64,000 bases of DNA from Limnohabitans sp. JirII-31 (GTDB lineage Bacteria > Pseudomonadota > Gammaproteobacteria > Burkholderiales > Burkholderiaceae_C): assembly GCF_002778315.1 (NCBI RefSeq), contig NZ_NESA01000010.1, forward strand, positions 1-64,000, in the 5' to 3' direction. The notes below the pieces were generated by a model that had not been told where the DNA came from, ran no database searches, and saw nothing but the letters and a program-made list of their open reading frames with translations. Positions 61,295 to 64,000 of the stretch are shown here, in pieces. Made by a program: the position numbers and the translations under genes. The stretch's first letter is position 1; every line of letters starts with the position of its first letter.

Positions 61295-62611
61295 GTGGCA
61301 ACGAAACCTTCATCGATGGGTAACAACGACAAGTTCGGCGATTTGCGTCGTCGCTTGATCTTCTTGCTGCTCGCCTTGGTTGTTTACCGCGTGGGTGCGC
61401 ACATTCCTGTGCCTGGCATTGATCCCAATCAGCTGCAGCAGCTGTTCAAGGGTCAGCAAGGCGGAATTTTGAGCTTGTTCAACATGTTCTCTGGTGGCGC
61501 CTTGTCGCGTTTCACCGTGTTCGCGTTAGGCATCATGCCGTACATCTCCGCATCGATCATCATGCAACTGATGACCTATGTGTTGCCAGCGCTTGAGCAG
61601 CTCAAGAAAGAGGGCGAAGCAGGTCGCCGCAAGATCACGCAGTACACCCGCTATGGCACCTTGGGTCTGGCCTTGTTCCAATCGATGGGCATCGCTTTGG
61701 CGCTGGAGGCTTCTGCTGGTTTGGTGAATGCACCGGGCTTTGGCTTTCGCATGACAGCCATGATTACCTTGACATCGGGCACGATGTTCTTGATGTGGCT
61801 GGGTGAGCAGATCACCGAACGTGGGCTGGGTAACGGTATTTCGATTCTGATTTTTGCTGGTATTGCGGCAGGTTTGCCCAATTCAGTCGGTGGCTTGTTG
61901 GAGCTGGTGCGCACAGGTGCCATGAGCATTTTGGTTGCTCTGGTGATTGTGGTGGTGGTTGCCTTGGTGACCTACTTTGTGGTGTTTGTCGAGCGTGGCC
62001 AACGCAAAATTTTGGTGAACTATGCGCGTCGCCAAGTGGGCAACAAAGTGTATGGGGGTCAATCCTCACATTTGCCACTGAAATTGAATATGGCAGGTGT
62101 GATTCCTCCCATCTTCGCGTCGTCCATCATTTTGTTGCCAGCAACCGTGGTGAGCTGGTTCAGCTCTGGCGATAGCATGTTGTGGTTGAAAGATATTTCT
62201 GCGGCATTGGCACCTGGACAGCCCGTCTATGTGATGTTGTATGCCGCTGCGATTGTGTTTTTCTGTTTCTTCTACACGGCACTGGTTTTCAACAGCCGTG
62301 AGACCGCAGACAACCTGAAGAAAAGCGGTGCGTTTGTTCCTGGTATTCGTCCAGGAGATCAAACCGCCAAATACATTGACAAGATTTTGGTTCGACTGAC
62401 ATTGGCGGGTGCGGTGTACATCACATTCGTTTGTTTGTTACCTGAGTTTCTGATTTTGAAATACAACGTGCCTTTCTACTTCGGTGGTACCTCGTTGCTG
62501 ATCATTGTGGTGGTGACCATGGATTTCATGGCCCAAGTACAAAACTACATGATGAGTCAGCAGTACGAGTCGCTGTTAAAGAAGGCAAGTTTCAAAACAA
62601 CGCTGGGTTGA
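61295..62611 (+). CDS. secY: Protein translocase subunit SecY
   Basis: A 438-residue channel of the Sec translocon with ten hydrophobic helices, the plug region after helix 1 ([20 protein letters not shown]) and the cytoplasmic loops that bind SecA and the ribosome. It starts with GTG at 61295, preceded by AGGAA. In the spc operon it follows rplO as usual, but infA does not follow it. Confidence 0.97.
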   Translation: MATKPSSMGNNDKFGDLRRRLIFLLLALVVYRVGAHIPVPGIDPNQLQQLFKGQQGGILSLFNMFSGGALSRFTVFALGIMPYISASIIMQLMTYVLPALEQLKKEGEAGRRKITQYTRYGTLGLALFQSMGIALALEASAGLVNAPGFGFRMTAMITLTSGTMFLMWLGEQITERGLGNGISILIFAGIAAGLPNSVGGLLELVRTGAMSILVALVIVVVVALVTYFVVFVERGQRKILVNYARRQVGNKVYGGQSSHLPLKLNMAGVIPPIFASSIILLPATVVSWFSSGDSMLWLKDISAALAPGQPVYVMLYAAAIVFFCFFYTALVFNSRETADNLKKSGAFVPGIRPGDQTAKYIDKILVRLTLAGAVYITFVCLLPEFLILKYNVPFYFGGTSLLIIVVVTMDFMAQVQNYMMSQQYESLLKKASFKTTLG

Positions 62612-62690
62612 TAGCCCGGCGATCGAGAAACAAAGAGTCGCGTTCGGTGCCTAGGTTGGTGCCGGATAAAATGAGTTTTAGGAGAGTGAA

Positions 62691-62804
62691 ATGAGAGTTT
62701 CGGCTTCGGTCAAAAAAATTTGCCGCAACTGCAAAATCATCCGCCGCAAGGGCGTGGTTCGTGTGATCTGTACAGATCCACGCCACAAACAGCGTCAAGG
62801 CTGA
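62691..62804 (+). CDS. rpmJ: 50S ribosomal protein L36
   Basis: A 37-residue zinc-ribbon protein: [20 protein letters not shown] followed by [17 protein letters not shown]. The zinc ligands are C11, C14, C27 and H32, so it is the zinc-binding (C+) form. TAGGAGAG precedes the ATG. It lies 79 bases after secY, and infA, often between them, is missing. Confidence 0.95.
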   Translation: MRVSASVKKICRNCKIIRRKGVVRVICTDPRHKQRQG

Positions 62805-62829
62805 TTGAACTGGTTTAAAGAGGACGCAC

Positions 62830-63195
62830 ATGGCACGTATCGCTGGCATTAACATTCCGCCGCACAAACACGCAGAGATTGGCTTGACAGCTATTTTCGG
62901 CATTGGTCGCACACGCGCTCGCAAAATTTGCGAAGCTTGTGGCATTGAATATTCAAAGAAGATCAAAGATCTGACGGACGGAGATCTCGAAAAGATCCGC
63001 GACCAGATCGCTGTCTTCACCATTGAAGGTGACTTGCGTCGCGAGACGACCATGAACATCAAGCGTTTGATGGACATCGGTTGCTACCGTGGTTTCCGTC
63101 ATCGCCGTGGCTTGCCCATGCGTGGTCAGCGTACGCGTACCAACGCACGTACGCGCAAGGGCCCACGTAAAGCAGCCCAGGCATTGAAGAAATAA
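62830..63195 (+). CDS. rpsM: 30S ribosomal protein S13
   Basis: The 121-residue protein starts [20 protein letters not shown] and ends with the basic tail [20 protein letters not shown] that contacts P-site tRNA. AGAGGAC precedes the ATG. In E. coli S4 binds the leader of this gene to repress the alpha operon; no such pseudoknot was resolved here. Confidence 0.97.
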   Translation: MARIAGINIPPHKHAEIGLTAIFGIGRTRARKICEACGIEYSKKIKDLTDGDLEKIRDQIAVFTIEGDLRRETTMNIKRLMDIGCYRGFRHRRGLPMRGQRTRTNARTRKGPRKAAQALKK

Positions 63196-63213
63196 TCGGA
63201 TTGAGGCACAACA

Positions 63214-63618
63214 ATGGCTAAATCACCTTCCAACAGCGCCGCACAACGTGTCCGCAAAAAAGTTCGCAAGAACATTGCTGACGGTATCGCGCACGTGCAC
63301 GCTTCGTTTAACAACACCATCATCACCATTACCGATCGCCAAGGCAACGCTTTGTCATGGGCCTCGTCGGGTGGTCAAGGTTTCAAAGGCTCACGCAAAT
63401 CCACACCTTTCGCTGCCCAGGTGGCATCGGAAGTCGCGGGTCGTGCTGCTGTTGACCAAGGCATCAAGAACCTGGACGTCGAAATCAAAGGCCCAGGTCC
63501 TGGTCGTGAATCTTCGGTGCGCGCCTTGGCCGCATTGGGCATTCGCATCAACTCGATTGCTGACGTGACACCGGTGCCCCACAACGGTTGCCGTCCACAA
63601 AAGCGTCGTCGTATCTAA
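63214..63618 (+). CDS. rpsK: 30S ribosomal protein S11
   Basis: The 134-residue protein includes [20 protein letters not shown] and the C-terminal [18 protein letters not shown], where the NGCRP motif marks the isoaspartate-prone site of S11. It forms the platform with S6, S18 and S21. TTGAGGC precedes the ATG. Confidence 0.97.
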   Translation: MAKSPSNSAAQRVRKKVRKNIADGIAHVHASFNNTIITITDRQGNALSWASSGGQGFKGSRKSTPFAAQVASEVAGRAAVDQGIKNLDVEIKGPGPGRESSVRALAALGIRINSIADVTPVPHNGCRPQKRRRI

Positions 63619-63654
63619 GCGTTTTCGCTTTTTACTGTTAACCACAAGCCCACC

Positions 63655-63694
63655 GCCGCTGGTATTGCACCAGCGGCTCCTCACTTTCAGTGAG
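63655..63694 (+). promoter_or_regulatory. Tandem hairpins upstream of rpsD
   Basis: CCGCTGG (63656-63662) pairs with CCAGCGG (63670-63676) and CTCACT (63680-63685) with AGTGAG (63689-63694). Neither has a T tract, so they are unlikely to be terminators. They lie in the 101-base rpsK-rpsD gap, long for this operon, and could form an S4-binding or processing structure. Confidence 0.45.
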
Positions 63695-63719
63695 CAGATG
63701 ATCAAAGAAGGAAATTCAA

Positions 63720-64000
63720 GTGGCACGTTACCTAGGCCCTAAGGCCAAACTCTCCCGCCGCGAAGGCACAGACTTGTTCTTGAAGAGCGCGCGCCGCTCG
63801 ATTGCAGACAAGTCTAAATTTGATACCAAGCCTGGCCAGCATGGCCGCACCTCGGGTCAGCGCACGTCTGACTTCGGCTTGCAATTGCGCGAAAAGCAAA
63901 AGGTCAAACGCATGTACGGCGTGTTGGAGCGTCAGTTCCGTCGTTACTTTGCTGCTGCTGACCGCCAAAAAGGCAACACAGGTTCCAACCTGCTGACTAT
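63720..64000 (+). CDS. rpsD: 30S ribosomal protein S4 (partial)
   Basis: The first 93 codons are in the window; the gene runs past base 64000. It starts with GTG at 63720, after GAAGGAAATTCAA, and reads [20 protein letters not shown] with [15 protein letters not shown] further on. S4 starts 30S body assembly and in E. coli represses the alpha operon. The [20 protein letters not shown] segment is typical; N-terminal zinc cysteines are absent. Confidence 0.96.
   Translation, partial: MARYLGPKAKLSRREGTDLFLKSARRSIADKSKFDTKPGQHGRTSGQRTSDFGLQLREKQKVKRMYGVLERQFRRYFAAADRQKGNTGSNLLT

Overview
The window looks like a core chromosomal segment of a Gram-negative betaproteobacterium, order Burkholderiales and probably family Comamonadaceae (Limnohabitans/Rhodoferax-like; this placement is inferred from protein resemblance and gene order, not from a search). 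Supporting signs are a PhaM-type polyhydroxyalkanoate granule protein, DUF3567 and DUF3108 proteins, the recG-oxyR-ubiA and lipB-lipA-ybeD orders, and a PTS reduced to an EIIA-HPr-EI cassette. Base composition looks even throughout; there is no integrase, transposase, insertion sequence, rRNA operon or CRISPR array.

Layout. 1-5600: end of tuf, rpsJ, then the S10 ribosomal operon (rplC-rplD-rplW-rplB-rpsS-rplV-rpsC-rplP-rpmC-rpsQ), closed by a strong terminator. 5630-15850: a peroxiredoxin, a cytochrome b / cytochrome c' divergent pair, a CoA-transferase/hydrolase pair, an exported unknown protein coupled to an MFS transporter, the EIIA-HPr-EI phosphotransfer genes, and lipoate biosynthesis (lipA, lipB, ybeD). 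15950-23060: the complete F1Fo ATP synthase operon atpIBEFHAGDC with terminator. 23090-30870: an NTF2-like protein, a YheT-type hydrolase, a cytochrome c5-type protein, tRNA-Arg(CCG), rsmI, the envelope-associated set yraN-diaA-dolP, a 3-hydroxyisobutyrate dehydrogenase relative, YggS, and a higBA toxin-antitoxin pair. 30900-38500: mostly minus-strand metabolism and regulation (GlcD-type oxidase, LysR regulator, purU, DUF3567, DUF3108, IclR regulator, a fumarylacetoacetate hydrolase-family enzyme facing it, a VOC protein, a DksA/TraR zinc-finger protein). 38550-46690: two TonB-dependent receptors, two multiheme cytochromes c, and DUF2946, YcnI-like and PCuAC proteins, which together suggest copper acquisition and delivery. 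46750-57000: phaM, a FIST sensor protein, tgt-queA, a ParE-type toxin-antitoxin pair, recG, oxyR, ubiA, a small lysine-rich exported protein, and proC. 57000-64000: the spc and alpha operons from rplN to rpsD (cut by the window end), with secY and rpmJ but no infA.

The S10 and spc operons, which are contiguous in many bacteria, are here separated by about 51.7 kb; each half has its own promoter and the S10 half has its own terminator. The most unusual sequence features are a near-perfect 84-bp palindrome inserted in frame inside recG between helicase motifs II and III, a higB toxin gene whose consensus promoter places the transcription start on the ATG (predicted leaderless mRNA), and structured leaders around the ribosomal and copper-receptor genes.
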